A program made the translations under genes and the position numbers. Source: Linderina pennispora (lineage: Eukaryota; Kickxellomycota; Kickxellomycetes; Kickxellales; Kickxellaceae). Taken from it: a DNA stretch of 64,000 nt. Positions within the stretch are counted from its first letter, which is position 1. Each line of letters starts with the position of its first letter. Under the pieces are notes generated by a model that saw only the letters and a list, made by a program, of their open reading frames with translations, searched no databases and was not told where the DNA came from. This document shows, in pieces, positions 1-10,596 of this stretch. The stretch covers positions 124,001-188,000 of the forward strand of contig NW_024468263.1 in assembly GCF_002104995.1 (NCBI RefSeq). Reading direction: 5' to 3'.

Positions 1-3000
1 GCATTCTGCGGCCACCGCGCCGCCCTACTCTCCGCCCAAGCTTTGCAGGAGCACAAGAGCGTAATGGACCTGAAGCGCTCGGACCCCGTCTACGCCCCGC
101 TATCCAATGCCATTGACTACTATAGCCAGTATGCTGTGGTGATTGCCGAGCATCTAGCAGCTGCGAAGAAGACTGGTCAAGAAGGACCTGACGCAGTATG
201 TCAAGATCTCGTCGTGGAAGGATGTGAACCCGGCGGCATTGAAGGAGAGTGCATTGCGCACCCACCGTCATCTGACAAAGTGTGTCAGGCAGTGGCGCGA
301 GGCACTGAGCCAGCCGATCTTCCAAATCATCCAGATTGCGCAATCCGCCAATATTGCCCATGCCAAGGTGCCCACCGTCCAGCTGGTGCCTTTGCCGCTG
401 AGCGATGCGGGCATTGAGGTTGCGCCCACGAAGGCCCTGGCCACCACCGCTGTTACTGCGCTGCCGTGGAGATGCGCTGGAGGTCGACGGCCAAAAGGCA
501 CTGGAGCTTCGCGAAGCTTGCACCCGACAGTCTGGCCAAGGTTCTGGAGCTGAGCCCGGCCCACCTGCAGCAGCTGCACAGGATGATGAAAAGATCCGAC
601 ATTTTCACTGGCAGTCTCGACGGCAGCTCAAGCCCCGACACGCTCGAGGAATTTGCTCTGCAGATAGTCGGCGACATTAACCACTTCCAGAACGTCGAGA
701 CGCCGAAGCATCTGACCAAGAAGCCAGTGACGGGCAAGTCCGAGGAGCCAATCCAAGAAGAAGAAGAAGCTGATTATCAAATCGAAGAAGCAGGCAGAGG
801 AGGAGGAAGAGGAGTATATCGAGGACGATGAGGAGCGGCAGCGCAAGATCATGCAGTTCTGGGGCGAGCAGCGCAATCTGCGCCGCACCCGACTCAAGGA
901 GATCCTCAAGGCCCTGGCGGGACTCGGCCTGAAGCGCAATTTCCGGCCGGTCGCCGATGAAGCGCAGGGCCTGTCTTCGGTCCTGAAGCAGCCACCGCTG
1001 GCCACTTCTGCGTGGTCTGAGGCCGTCCACGCCCTAGCCACATGCAACGTCAATTGCGTGCACCGCGACTCGCTGCGTGCCCAGCGGCAATGGCAAGTTG
1101 GCAAACACCGCCTTCTTCCGCCTGTCGTCGCAGCTGGCGCAAGCTGCGCACCGTCATGCATGACGAGCACAGCGATGAGATTAACGCACAGCAGGTTCTG
1201 CACATCAGCGGACTGATGGAGAGCCTGAACCAGCAGGTTGTGCGTGACCGCACGCAGGCTGCCGAACTGGTCGCATTGGCTACCGACTGGATGCATTTGG
1301 CCACCGTGTGGGCAAACGAGCCGGCGAGTGACGCAGGCTGCGTGGATGTGGACGATCTGAAATTCGCTGTTGATGAGCTGGCGTTGCTGCTGACCCAGTG
1401 CGTGGTCGGTGTGCGCAAGGTGTCGAATGCCGACGGGTGGGAGCGCGATGATGCGGATGGTTATTGGCCAGATTGCTAGCAAGTTCGACGACGCCATTAC
1501 GCAGGTCACCGAGTGCTGCCGAGGCCCTAGCAGTCTCCCATGCCGCAATGGCCGCACCAAAACTTGCCTGGACTCGCGGACTCCAGTGTGACTGCTTACC
1601 TGGCTTCGTTCGAGCAGTCCATCAGTGCCACGCAGTCTGCCCGTGCTGCCATCGCATCTGTCCAGGACTGTGCTTGATTATGTGGCAGAGTCTGGCTGGG
1701 ACTCCATGCCAATGCAGTCCTGGCTGGCGCCGATCGCTGCGTGTGTTTCGCGTCCTGGATAAGCTGTTTGACTCTGGCAGTCTCCCGGACCTTGACCGAT
1801 TTGCCATCGGAGCTTGCCCTTGCAGACCGCACAGTGGGCCACGGCGGTCATGAATGTGTGGCAGCAGGTGCACAAGGCTGAGCAGCAGTTCCGTGCATAC
1901 GGCGACGAGACCGACATGTGGGGGCTGCGGTCCAAGGAGCTTGTGCACAGAGTCGAGCTAATGCAGGAGTACGTTCCAGGCCCTGCATTTGCCCAAGATG
2001 CTCGACCTCTGCCGGTCGCTAGCCTCTCATGTCAGCACGCAGCCGTCCAGCCTGTTCATTTCAGGTGTGCTGCGTCCTTGGGTCACACAATATTCATTGC
2101 TAGGTTCAGCATGTCGTGGCATTGTACGGCGACTTCCACAAGACCCTGGTGCAGTTCGCCCTAACCGCCACCACAGTGCTGACATCGGTGATCGTGCATG
2201 GTCCTCGGCACCAACGATATCTATCGATTCGGAGGAGACCAATGAATCAATGGAGTCCGGTACCGGTATGGGCGAAGGATCAACCAGTGGCGCCCAAAAT
2301 GTGTCTGATCGAGATCGAAGGTGAGGATCAAGTCGAGGGAGTCCAGGGTGAGGAGCCCGACGATACCAACGACGCTGGCCGCGACGAAGATGCAATTGAG
2401 ATGGAGAACGACTTCCAGGGTCAGCTGGGCGATGCTGATCTCGAGACAGACGACGAGGACAGCGACAAGAGCGATGACGAGGATGAGGAGAACGAGATGG
2501 ACGAGCAGGTAGGCGACGTCGATCCAACCGACCCGACGGCGCTTGACGACAAGCTCTGGGATGACGAAGAGGAGCAGCAGCCGGAGGAGTCCAAGGGACG
2601 ATGATAGCAAGGTCGACAGCAAGGCCAAGCAGAAGAAGGAAGGAGTCGGATATTGTTGCTGGTGACGACGATGACGCTGTGTCGGATAACGACAAGGACG
2701 GCGAGCAGGCTGAGGATGGCGATGATGGGAGCGACCAGGAAATGTCCGACGGCAGCGACCAGGGCGAAGGTGATGAGTCCGATGATGACCTGGACGACCG
2801 CGTCAACAACGACACTTTGGACCGCATGGCCGACGTCGAGGACATGGGCGAGCAGCTTGAGATGCCCGATGATCTCGACATGGACGATGATGACGAGGAA
2901 GGTGACGGTGACGATGACGAGTCGGATGATGGTCTGGAGGCGGACATGAACGACGATCTGCCTGAAGACGAGCCCATCGACTTGAAGGACGACCCATCCA

Positions 3001-4975
3001 AAATCGACGAGGATAACGCCTGAGGACGTCCAACAAGGATGAGTCCATGGACGATGCTGTCGATGGCGCCGATGAGGTCGACCAAGACCAGGAAGCTAAC
3101 CCCGACGACGAGGAGGCTGACAACGACGATGAGATCACGGCCAAGGACACCGAGGAACAAGAGGAGGCGGCTGGTGAGGAGGAAGGCGATGAGGAGGAAG
3201 ATCAGGAGGGCCACGAGAACCCGCTTGCCGACAAGGAGGACAAGGACGAGAGTGGCGAGCACAAGCCCACAGACGGCATGGACTCGACCATGAACATGGA
3301 CGGCAATGAGCAGGCCGACACCGACACCATGGCGGAGTCTGAGAATGCGCTGTCCAAGCCTGCAGAGCAGAGCCAGAGCCAGAACCAGCAAGAGTCCAGC
3401 CAGAGCGCCATGCAGCAAGAGTCGTTCAACCAGAACACCGATTCCCAGGAGCAGACAGCAGAGGAGCAGCAGGAGCGCCAGGTGCAGCCGGAGAAGTCCC
3501 TGGCCGACGTCATTGAGAAGTGGGAGCGCAGGCTCAACATCATTATGCGCCAGGAAGAAGACGACCAGCAGCAGCAGGAAGACGGTGCTGAGCCCGAGCT
3601 TGACCAGAACCAGGAGCGGTCGGAGGCTGAGAAGCAGGCGGCCCAGGAGGCATCCGAGTTTGAGCACATCAAGGAAGACGAGGAGCACGACAAGGTAGCC
3701 CTGGCCGATGCCGACGACGCCGAGCACCAGCCCATGGACATTGACGACCTCGAGGACAAGGAGGAGAAGCACGACGACGATGGTGACGCGCAGATGCAGG
3801 AAGAAGAAAGTGCCAGCCAGGCCGCCAACGCATCAGTGCCTAGCGCCCAGCTGCAACCCAACCAGCCAATGCCGACCGAGCACAAGAACGACCAGTCGGC
3901 CAACTCGGCCCAGATGCAGCAGTCCACGGTGGAAGAGGAGGACTCGGCAATGCTGGGCGGCCAGGATATGGGCGATGCCATGGAGGAGGACGCGCCTGCA
4001 GAAGACACCGAGGTGGTGGACATTGACAAGCTGCGCGACGAGCTTGAGGCCTTGACGGCCGAATGGCGTTCCGGCGACTCGCAGGACAGCGAGCGCGCGA
4101 TGCAGCTCTGGCAATCGTACACCAGGCTGACACACGATCTGTCCTTGATGCTGACAGAGCAGCTGCGGCTGATTCTGACGCCGACGCAGGCCACGCAGCT
4201 CAAGGGCGACTACCGCACGGGCAAACGGCTGAACATGAAGCGCATCATTCCCTACATTGCGTCGGAGTTCCGCAAGGACAAGATCTGGCTCAGGCGCACC
4301 AAGCCGGCGCGGCGCGAGTACCAGGTCATGGTCGCCCTGGATAACTCCAAGTCGATGGCGCAGAACACACGCGCGGTCGAGCTTGCTTACGAGACCCTGG
4401 CGCTGGTCACCACGGCGCTGAACCAGCTCGAGGTTGGCCAGCTGTCGGTCGTGTCGTTTGGCGAGCAGGTCAGTCTTCTGCATCCGTTCGAGCAGCCGTT
4501 CGACAGTGAGGCCGGAGCACGTGTGCTCAGCCGGTTCTCGTTTGCCCACGACAAGACCGATGTTGTCCAATTGATGGATGCGTCGCTTAAGCTGTTTGAG
4601 GAGTCGATGGGCGGCTCAGGCGACCTGTGGCGGCTGCAGCTGGTGATCTCCGACGGTGTGTGTCAGGACCACCCGAGGCTGCTGCGGCAGGTCAGAGCGG
4701 CCATGGAGCAGCGCATCATGACGGTGTTTATTGTCCTGGACCGCTCGGCTATTGCTGTGGAGGGCGACAATGTCGACCCCGAGAAGGACTCGATCATGAA
4801 CACCCAGCATGTGTCGTTTGTCAAGGGCGAGAACGGCAAGATGGAAATGAAGGTCGAGAGGTACCTTGATACGTTCCCGTTCAAGTACTATGTCGTGCTG
4901 CGCGACATCAATGGCCTGCCGAGCGTGCTGGCCGAGACCTTGCGCCAGTACTTTAGCTTGGTCGGCTCCGAGTAA
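1..4975 (+). CDS. MDN1: Midasin (MDN1/Rea1) C-terminal part, frameshifted
   Basis: This is the C-terminal end of the giant AAA-ATPase that removes Rsa4 and Ytm1 from pre-60S ribosomes in nucleolus and nucleoplasm. The 5' end lies outside the window. Seen: the end of the linker/helical region (KISSWKDVN then a THRHLTK segment near 210-280), a long Asp/Glu-rich region (about 2320-4000, with the midasin-type GTGMGEG run near 2260), and a C-terminal VWA domain whose MIDAS motif DNSKS is encoded at 4340-4354. The last 642 codons (3047-4975) are one clean frame. The first 3 kb can be followed only by stepping through at least ten successive frames, each shifted by +1 without any gap, so single-base insertions fit better than introns. 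The acidic linker and MIDAS make the family assignment firm. Whether the locus is truly broken cannot be told from sequence; midasin is essential in yeast, so a consensus error is likelier. Confidence 0.93.
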
Positions 4976-5159
4976 GGGAAATACAATGCTACCCAATATA
5001 TCCACTAACGCCACGTTTTCTTGGTACTGTTAACAGTTGTGTGGCGTGTGAACTGAACGTGAAAAGGGGGATTCAGGGGGATTGGAGAGTACAAAATGCT
5101 CGCTCTTGGAGACATCCTCACAACCTCTTCCCCCTTTCCTTCCATATCGCTCACACACC

Positions 5160-6464
5160 ATGACTCAGACAGGACACTCCTACCATTTTGACACGCTGAC
5201 CGTCCACGCCGGGCAGACGCCTGACACTGCAACCAATTCCCGTGTTGCACCCATCTACCAAACGGCCAGCTTTGTTAACAAGACCGAGCACTTTGAGCAG
5301 ATATTCAAGGGTCAGAGGAAAGGGTACGTTTACTCGCGCACTGGCAACCCAACAAATGAAACATTCGAGAAGCGCATGGCCATCCTGGAGAACGGCTATT
5401 CAGCGATAGCAACCTCATCTGGCACGGCAGCCAACTTTATGGTGTTCACTGTGCTGTGCTCGCCAGGCGACAACATCGTCATGTCGAACTTTGTCTTTGG
5501 CGGTACGCTCATGCAAGCACGTACCTCGCTGCCACGTCTGGGGATAGATGCGCGGATGGTGCCGAGTGTCGACCCTGAGGTACTGGAGGAGTTTGTGGAT
5601 GAGAATACCAAAGGCGTGTTTGTCGAGTCAATCAGCAACCCGATGCTGAGTGTGCCGGATTTTGAACAGCTTGCCGCTATGGCGCATCGTCATGGAATCC
5701 CGCTGGTTGTCGACAACACATGTGGGATGGGCGGGTATGTGGTACGCCCGCTAGACCATGGTGCCGATATTGTCACCCACTCAGCCACCAAATGGATCAA
5801 CGGCCACGGAACCACCCTCGGCGGTGTTGTCATCGACAAAGGCTCGTTTGACTGGGGTAGCGGCAAGTTCCCGACGCTTAATGAGCCGTCCGTGTTCTTT
5901 GGCAACAAGGGCGCTGTGGACTTCGCCAACGACAAGGGCAGTAGCGCGCTGACGCTACGGCTGAAGGCCGAGGCGATGCGCGATTTTGGCATGTGCATGA
6001 CGCCGTTTGCCGCGTGGAACTTTTTGCTTGGGCTCGAGACGCTGGTGCTGCGTGCCGAGCGCCAGAACAGCAATGCCATGGGGCTGGCCAAGTGGCTAGT
6101 GGCGCGCGATGAGGTTGCTTGGGTTTCCTATATCGGCCTTAACTCCCACCCGTACTACAAAAATGCAGCAAAGTACCTACGCAACGGGTTTGGCGGTGTG
6201 CTGTGCTTTGGCGTCAAGGGCGGGAAGCAGGCCAGCGTAAAGTGCCTGGATGCCCTGAAGCTGGTGTCTGTGTTGGCGAACCTTGGATGTGCAATGACCA
6301 TTGCTGCCCTTTCAGTCAGCACATCCCACTATGGACTTACCGAGGAGGAGTTGGAGCAGTGCGGGGTTAGAGATGACCAGATCAGAGTGTCGCTGGGCAT
6401 TGAAAAGCTGGAGGACATCCAGGCCGACTTTGCGCAGGCACTGGAGAAGTCGCAGGTCAATTAG
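5160..6464 (+). CDS. MET17: O-acetylhomoserine/O-acetylserine sulfhydrylase
   Basis: A PLP-dependent enzyme of the Cys/Met metabolism family that makes homocysteine (and possibly cysteine) from the O-acetylated amino acid and sulfide, in the cytosol. The protein has 434 residues, normal for MET17/MET25. Seen: N-terminal FDTLTVHAGQ, the YSRTGNPT substrate/PLP loop, SSGTAANF, VVDNTCG, and the PLP-binding lysine in SATKW (Lys211, codon 5790-5792). The start is set at the ATG at 5160, which has a CACC context and is followed directly by the conserved N-terminus; 26 further codons upstream in frame are not family-like. It lies 185 bp downstream of the midasin stop on the same strand. There is no intron and no frame break. 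A cystathionine gamma-lyase-like activity is a less likely alternative, because the segment pattern follows MET17. Confidence 0.93.
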   Translation: MTQTGHSYHFDTLTVHAGQTPDTATNSRVAPIYQTASFVNKTEHFEQIFKGQRKGYVYSRTGNPTNETFEKRMAILENGYSAIATSSGTAANFMVFTVLCSPGDNIVMSNFVFGGTLMQARTSLPRLGIDARMVPSVDPEVLEEFVDENTKGVFVESISNPMLSVPDFEQLAAMAHRHGIPLVVDNTCGMGGYVVRPLDHGADIVTHSATKWINGHGTTLGGVVIDKGSFDWGSGKFPTLNEPSVFFGNKGAVDFANDKGSSALTLRLKAEAMRDFGMCMTPFAAWNFLLGLETLVLRAERQNSNAMGLAKWLVARDEVAWVSYIGLNSHPYYKNAAKYLRNGFGGVLCFGVKGGKQASVKCLDALKLVSVLANLGCAMTIAALSVSTSHYGLTEEELEQCGVRDDQIRVSLGIEKLEDIQADFAQALEKSQVN

Positions 6465-6949
6465 CACATCTCTTTCATTAACATTTTACCGAACATATGC
6501 CGCATACCAAATATATAGGGTTCTGCAACCCAAAATAGCCGACCATCTGCCAGCGCATTGCCAGATTAGAGCAGCTGGTTGATGAGTATTAGGGTCGCGA
6601 AGAAATCACGGATACTGCGCTGCATCGCCATCAGCTTTCATCGAACGAATGATGGCATGCAATCTGAGTAGGAAAACTGAATAGAGCTATAAACACACAT
6701 ATTTGTCATGACGCATCGGATACAACGAGACAACCCTAGCAGCATGACAGTTTTACTGCTCTATGTCGACTTAAGGTGTTGGGTCCAGATATCTGCTGGA
6801 GCAAAGACCTGTCCACAGTTGCTGCAACAGTTGTGCTGTAAATGCAAGCAGATAGCACTGATACACATTCGATACCACATGGAATTGGTATTAACTTTAA
6901 CAATGTCCACCAAAGAAGTTAATGAGAGTCCGCGTTGTTTATACTGTAG
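6465..6949. other. Intergenic, no gene seen
   Basis: This is the gap between two genes that converge here. It is AT-rich with short frames only. Positions 6950-6953 are the 3' edge of the minus-strand gene. I see no RNA gene or repeat. Confidence 0.6.
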
Positions 6950-7732
6950 TTAGACTTGCTTGTGGGCTTGAGCGGGTACCTTCTCATCCGCAAACTCTGC
7001 TTTATTCTCGCCCATGCCACCTTCTGCCGAAAACTCCTTTGCAATGCGCTTCTGGGTAATTGTATAATTCATATAGATAATGAGCCCCAAAATAACTAGG
7101 TCAACAAAAGAAGCTGCAATAGCACTATAGATACCGAACCCCTCATCCAACCCCTTATCTGCAACTGGAAATACCAACGACACTGCAAGCAAAAGCCCGG
7201 TACCAAATGGTCCAGATGCTTCACCAAAGTCTAACCCCCTGAGACAGATATGACGGAGGACTTTGCTTTTGATATTTTCTTCAATAGCCTGTCGGTGGGA
7301 ACAGTATGCCTTTACATTCAGTGAAATGGCATGGTCCCCGATAACCAACCAGAAGATAGGGTTCATGAATGCTAAAAAAAGCGGGCGGACAAAATATGAC
7401 GAACGTATGAGCGAAAGATATCCTGCTTTCGGATGGAGAATAAAGTAGGAAATATAAAATACAACAACACCTGGGTGGACAAAGCGACTAATCTTTGCTA
7501 TGCGAGTGAACTGTCGTTCCTTGTCCAAGGACAGACTCAGGGTTAAAAATGCAGCCACCATCGGTATCCAGCCAACATATTTCAGTCGCTCAGCGACAAA
7601 GTTAACAATAGTGAACGCAGACTCGCTAAAGAAAGGCATCATAAAAGCAACAAATGTGAGGAGCGGAGCAGAAAGGTATTTGGCAAGAAAAGTGACAACG
7701 GAAATGGTCTCATTTGTGCGATTCCCGCTCAT
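6950..7732 (-). CDS. Six-pass membrane protein of unknown family
   Basis: The protein has 260 residues and I do not recognise the family. Seen: a short N-terminus with two N-glycosylation sequons (NRT, NET), about six hydrophobic segments (residues about 24-42, 53-70, 85-105, 115-135, 175-192 and 200-220), and a charged C-terminal tail of about 40 residues rich in Lys and Glu. The segment ICLRGLDFGEASGPFGTG before the fifth span is the most distinctive stretch. The ATG at 7732 is the only good start. The gene has no intron and its codon third positions are less GC-rich than in the housekeeping neighbours, which fits a lineage-specific gene. I give no function. Confidence 0.7.
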   Translation of the reverse strand: MSGNRTNETISVVTFLAKYLSAPLLTFVAFMMPFFSESAFTIVNFVAERLKYVGWIPMVAAFLTLSLSLDKERQFTRIAKISRFVHPGVVVFYISYFILHPKAGYLSLIRSSYFVRPLFLAFMNPIFWLVIGDHAISLNVKAYCSHRQAIEENIKSKVLRHICLRGLDFGEASGPFGTGLLLAVSLVFPVADKGLDEGFGIYSAIAASFVDLVILGLIIYMNYTITQKRIAKEFSAEGGMGENKAEFADEKVPAQAHKQV

Positions 7733-8843
7733 TTCAGGTTTCCTTGATTCCCGAACATTCTACTGAGAATTCAGATATCGGTGATGAAGCCTTGTTTATT
7801 GCTAAATCACTTCCTATGGTGAGAATGACGCTGGACAAGTAGACTGGTGAGGTCGTTGGCGGCGTGTAGTGCCATCTGACCTGAAGAAGTGCAAACTTTG
7901 AGAAACAGGGTCTGACATTCCAGTGCTCTGTTGCAGACCTTGTGAGCTATCTGCTTGCACGGCCTCATCAACACTGAGCTCATATCCAGATCCACTATGA
8001 TACCTGGTTCGCTAGGTCTACTATGTCTTGGGCAGCCCTCTCTACTTTCCGTTTCACTCAGCCCATTCCTCACTACAACTCTCAGTCTCACTCCTAGCAC
8101 CGTTGTGGCATCCTCTTTGTCTATGTGGCATTCACATCGTGCTTTCCAGTGTGCGAACACTGCCGCTGGCAAAACCACCAGGCGCTCCGAGGGGTTCCTG
8201 AAGAGGCTTCCATTCTAATTTGTGAAATTGTTTGAACATATATCTTGTTTTGTAGGGAGTGGGCCCTTCCTTTTAGCAGCCCTCATGTTGGTCCGTAAAA
8301 ATAATAGAATAAACGGTACGTTCCTAAGAGATCTCGGTCTAGATTCCTGGGAAATGCACTAGGTAGCGTGTTCTACTATTAGTAAAACTATGCATGTGCT
8401 GATGAAACCAATCTTAAATGCTCACAAAATTGTGTTGGAACCCCCAGGAGGAACTCCTGCTGCTAGTTGCTATCAGGAGATAATTAAGCAAACGCCGAGT
8501 GTGCATACGGAGCCCTTAGCTAAGCCATGCGCGCCTCTGAACAAATTTTCATCGGTCTTAGTGAGTGAGCCGCATTGGGTACAACATAACAACCCTAACG
8601 GCATGGTATATGATCTAGTTTTTAGTTCTAAACAATAATACCAAACTATCTACACTACACTCGTAGAAGTTGGGTAAACCCTGTATCAGTAGAAATACTA
8701 ATCCTCAGAGCTAACCCTCGCATACGATATTCAAAGAACCTATAAACACAGCCAGAAAACATGATCGCCATTCATTTGGGGTTTGAGAAATGTTGATATT
8801 GGAGATGAAGGGAAGAAAAGATAATTACACAGATATTTTTTGC
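7733..8843. other. Intergenic, only weak short frames
   Basis: The stretch holds a 123-codon minus frame (7807-8178) and an 82-codon plus frame (8390-8638). Neither shows a domain, signal peptide or GC-rich third positions, so I do not call them genes. I see no tRNA-like or repeat structure. Confidence 0.5.
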
Positions 8844-9677
8844 TCACGAGCAGTTGGGGTAGGCCTGGGCGTTGGTGGGAGTCTGGGCAAGCTTGACCTC
8901 AGCATTGCGGCGGCGCGTCAGACCAGACAGAACACGGCCGCCAGCCTTGTTCCACTTGGGCAGCTCACCAGCAATGACTGTGTTTGGGCTCTCGCCAGTG
9001 TTCAAACGCTTGACCAGGTTCGATGACTTGGCTCCGCCGCAGCCAACATTGAACACCCACGACACCAGCGCACCCCACTGGTTCTGGTTGAGCTTGACCT
9101 TGCCGTTCAGGTAGTTGCCCAGGCAGGTGTACTTGGGGATATCGGTCTTGAGCAGAGCCTCAGCGGTAGCCTGGGTCAGCGGGAAGCCGTACTTGACCTC
9201 CTTGCAGCCCTTGGTCTGGCACAGGTGGCCGTATCCAACGGTGGGCAGACCGATGGGATCGGGAGCCGGGCTCTTGACGAAACCTTCAAACTCCTTGATC
9301 AGGCTGAGCCCAGCAGCGTTGACGCTCTTGCAGTATCCGCTCGAGGAACCGCCACCAGTAGAGCCACCGCCGCCGGTGGATCCGCCACCAGTGGAATCGC
9401 ACTTCGTAGTGACGTAGCCGCTGCTGCCAGTCTTGACATAGTAGTCGGCGACATAGCAGCCGTGCTGGGTCTTGTCCCAGAGCGAGTCGCCCTTGATTGT
9501 CTCGCCAGAAGTCTGGCACGAGAGAGTGACGTCGTCACTGCTGCTGTATGAGCGGACGACACCGTAGCTGGTGCCAGGTCCGGAGCGGCAGTTGACACCG
9601 TCGCTCTTGATGGCGTAACCAGAAGCGAGCTGCGAAGTGGCAGCAAGAGCAAGAGCGGTGGCTGTGAAGAGCTTCAT
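8844..9677 (-). CDS. Secreted GH24 lysozyme with SH3b-like N-terminal domain
   Basis: A predicted extracellular phage-type lysozyme that hydrolyses the MurNAc-GlcNAc bond of peptidoglycan. The protein has 277 residues. Seen: signal peptide 1-20; SH3b-like module about 21-93 with Cys30, Cys54, Cys74 and Cys93; a Gly/Ser linker about 95-113; and a GH24 domain 116-277. The catalytic glutamate is in KEFEGF (Glu131), and the partner Asp140 and Thr146 lie in PDPIGLPTVGYGH, matching Glu11/Asp20/Thr26 of T4 lysozyme. The start is the ATG at 9677; 41 upstream in-frame codons overlap the leader, and a TATA box sits about 95 bp upstream. It diverges from a CHAP-domain gene with the same N-terminal module. 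GH24 is mainly bacterial and phage, so transfer is likely (inference). Use against bacteria, as food or as competitors, is also inference. Confidence 0.92.
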   Translation of the reverse strand: MKLFTATALALAATSQLASGYAIKSDGVNCRSGPGTSYGVVRSYSSSDDVTLSCQTSGETIKGDSLWDKTQHGCYVADYYVKTGSSGYVTTKCDSTGGGSTGGGGSTGGGSSSGYCKSVNAAGLSLIKEFEGFVKSPAPDPIGLPTVGYGHLCQTKGCKEVKYGFPLTQATAEALLKTDIPKYTCLGNYLNGKVKLNQNQWGALVSWVFNVGCGGAKSSNLVKRLNTGESPNTVIAGELPKWNKAGGRVLSGLTRRRNAEVKLAQTPTNAQAYPNCS

Positions 9678-9770
9678 CTTTTCGATGTTATGTGTGTAGT
9701 TGGAGAAAGAGTGGAAGGTGCTGTTGTCGTTGTTGATGATGGGTCGATGGAAGCTGGCTGCAGCATATCC

Positions 9771-9778
9771 CTTATATA
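9771..9778 (-). promoter_or_regulatory. TATA box of the GH24 lysozyme gene
   Basis: Read on the minus strand this is TATATAAG, about 95 bp before the ATG at 9677. The spacing leaves room for a leader of about 65 nt. Confidence 0.7.
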
Positions 9779-9845
9779 TGCAAGAAATTTCGAGATTCAA
9801 ATGTGAAGTGGGCAGTCCTGGTTTTACCTTGTGTGGCAGAATGTT

Positions 9846-10487
9846 CTAAAATTAGCAGATGGGCGCACATGCCATCTGTGTACAGTTTGACATGTGTTGC
9901 TGAAAGGTGTAGCCACCATAGAGCAGGAATCAATGCACCACACATACTGCTGGTGCTAAAAATAAACGATGGTCTAGCAACTTTTGATAGCCTGCTTACA
10001 ACAGCCAGAACTTGTTCAAGGAGCTACCGGTTTGAACAAGTATCTAAAAATAAATTGGCAAGCACAAATCACATAGAGCAAATTCCAGGCAAATCGCATG
10101 TAAGCGTGCATGGTTATGCAGACACATACCATCTAAAAATAAATTCACCGCTTGGGTATTGGTGTTGTGGGGATGCTAAGCAGGTCGTATATAAGCATGC
10201 ATGGATATGCTGGAATGCATGACCTAAAAATATATCAGGAGTCGGTTGAAGTCTTCAATATCTTGACAAACAATTCTGGTACGCGTTAGCGCATTTGCCA
10301 AAAATAGATGCACTCCAATCTCTCTTGAAACTGCACTACCGTCGTAGTATTCTTATTAGCATTAATCTAGAAAAAGCTGATAGAGAGATTTCTAGAATAA
10401 AGTTGCATATTGACAACAACAGATGCGCTATGTGTGCTTGGCTGCTAAACAAGCTATTGTTACTTACAAGAATTTCACTAAAAATAG
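9846..10487. promoter_or_regulatory. Cluster of MEF2/RLM1-type (MADS-box) sites between divergent hydrolase genes
   Basis: Five exact matches to YTAWWWWTAR occur here: CTAAAATTAG at 9846-9855, CTAAAAATAA at 9956-9965, 10044-10053 and 10133-10142, and CTAAAAATAG at 10478-10487. Two near matches lie at 10224-10233 (CTAAAAATAT) and 10298-10307 (CCAAAAATAG). In random DNA the consensus is expected about once per 16 kb. RLM1 is the fungal cell-wall-integrity MADS factor; that it acts here is inference. The last site lies 28 bp upstream of the CHAP TATA box. Confidence 0.6.
9956..10303. repeat. Diverged ~90-bp tandem repeat units
   Basis: The boxes start at 9956, 10044, 10133 and 10224, giving spacings of 88, 89 and 91 bp. 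The ends of the second and third units align well: both carry TAAGCRTGCATGGWTATGC just before the next box. The first and fourth units are more diverged. This suggests the promoter grew by tandem duplication. Confidence 0.55.
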
Positions 10488-10514
10488 TTTCGTCAAGTGT
10501 AGGCTGGAGATTTG

Positions 10515-10522
10515 TATATAAA
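10515..10522 (+). promoter_or_regulatory. TATA box of the CHAP gene
   Basis: TATATAAA lies 82 bp before the ATG at 10597. Confidence 0.75.
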
Positions 10523-10596
10523 CCCGCCGGATGTCCTGTTCAAACCCCATTTAAACCATATCACAACCAAAAAACCACAATTACATACTCTTAAAA

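Noticed and set aside
1..3050. Programmed +1 frameshifting in midasin
   Set aside because: More than ten shifts in 3 kb without a common slippery site or stop context; consensus error explains it better.
2027..3772. 581-codon open frame on the minus strand, Leu- and Ser-rich
   Set aside because: It is antisense to the Asp/Glu-rich midasin linker; GAx codons reversed give Leu/Ser/Val codons without stops. No domain.
3202..4203. 333-codon Ser/Cys-rich minus frame resembling a secreted protein
   Set aside because: Antisense of the acidic/Gln-rich midasin region; composition follows from codon reversal.
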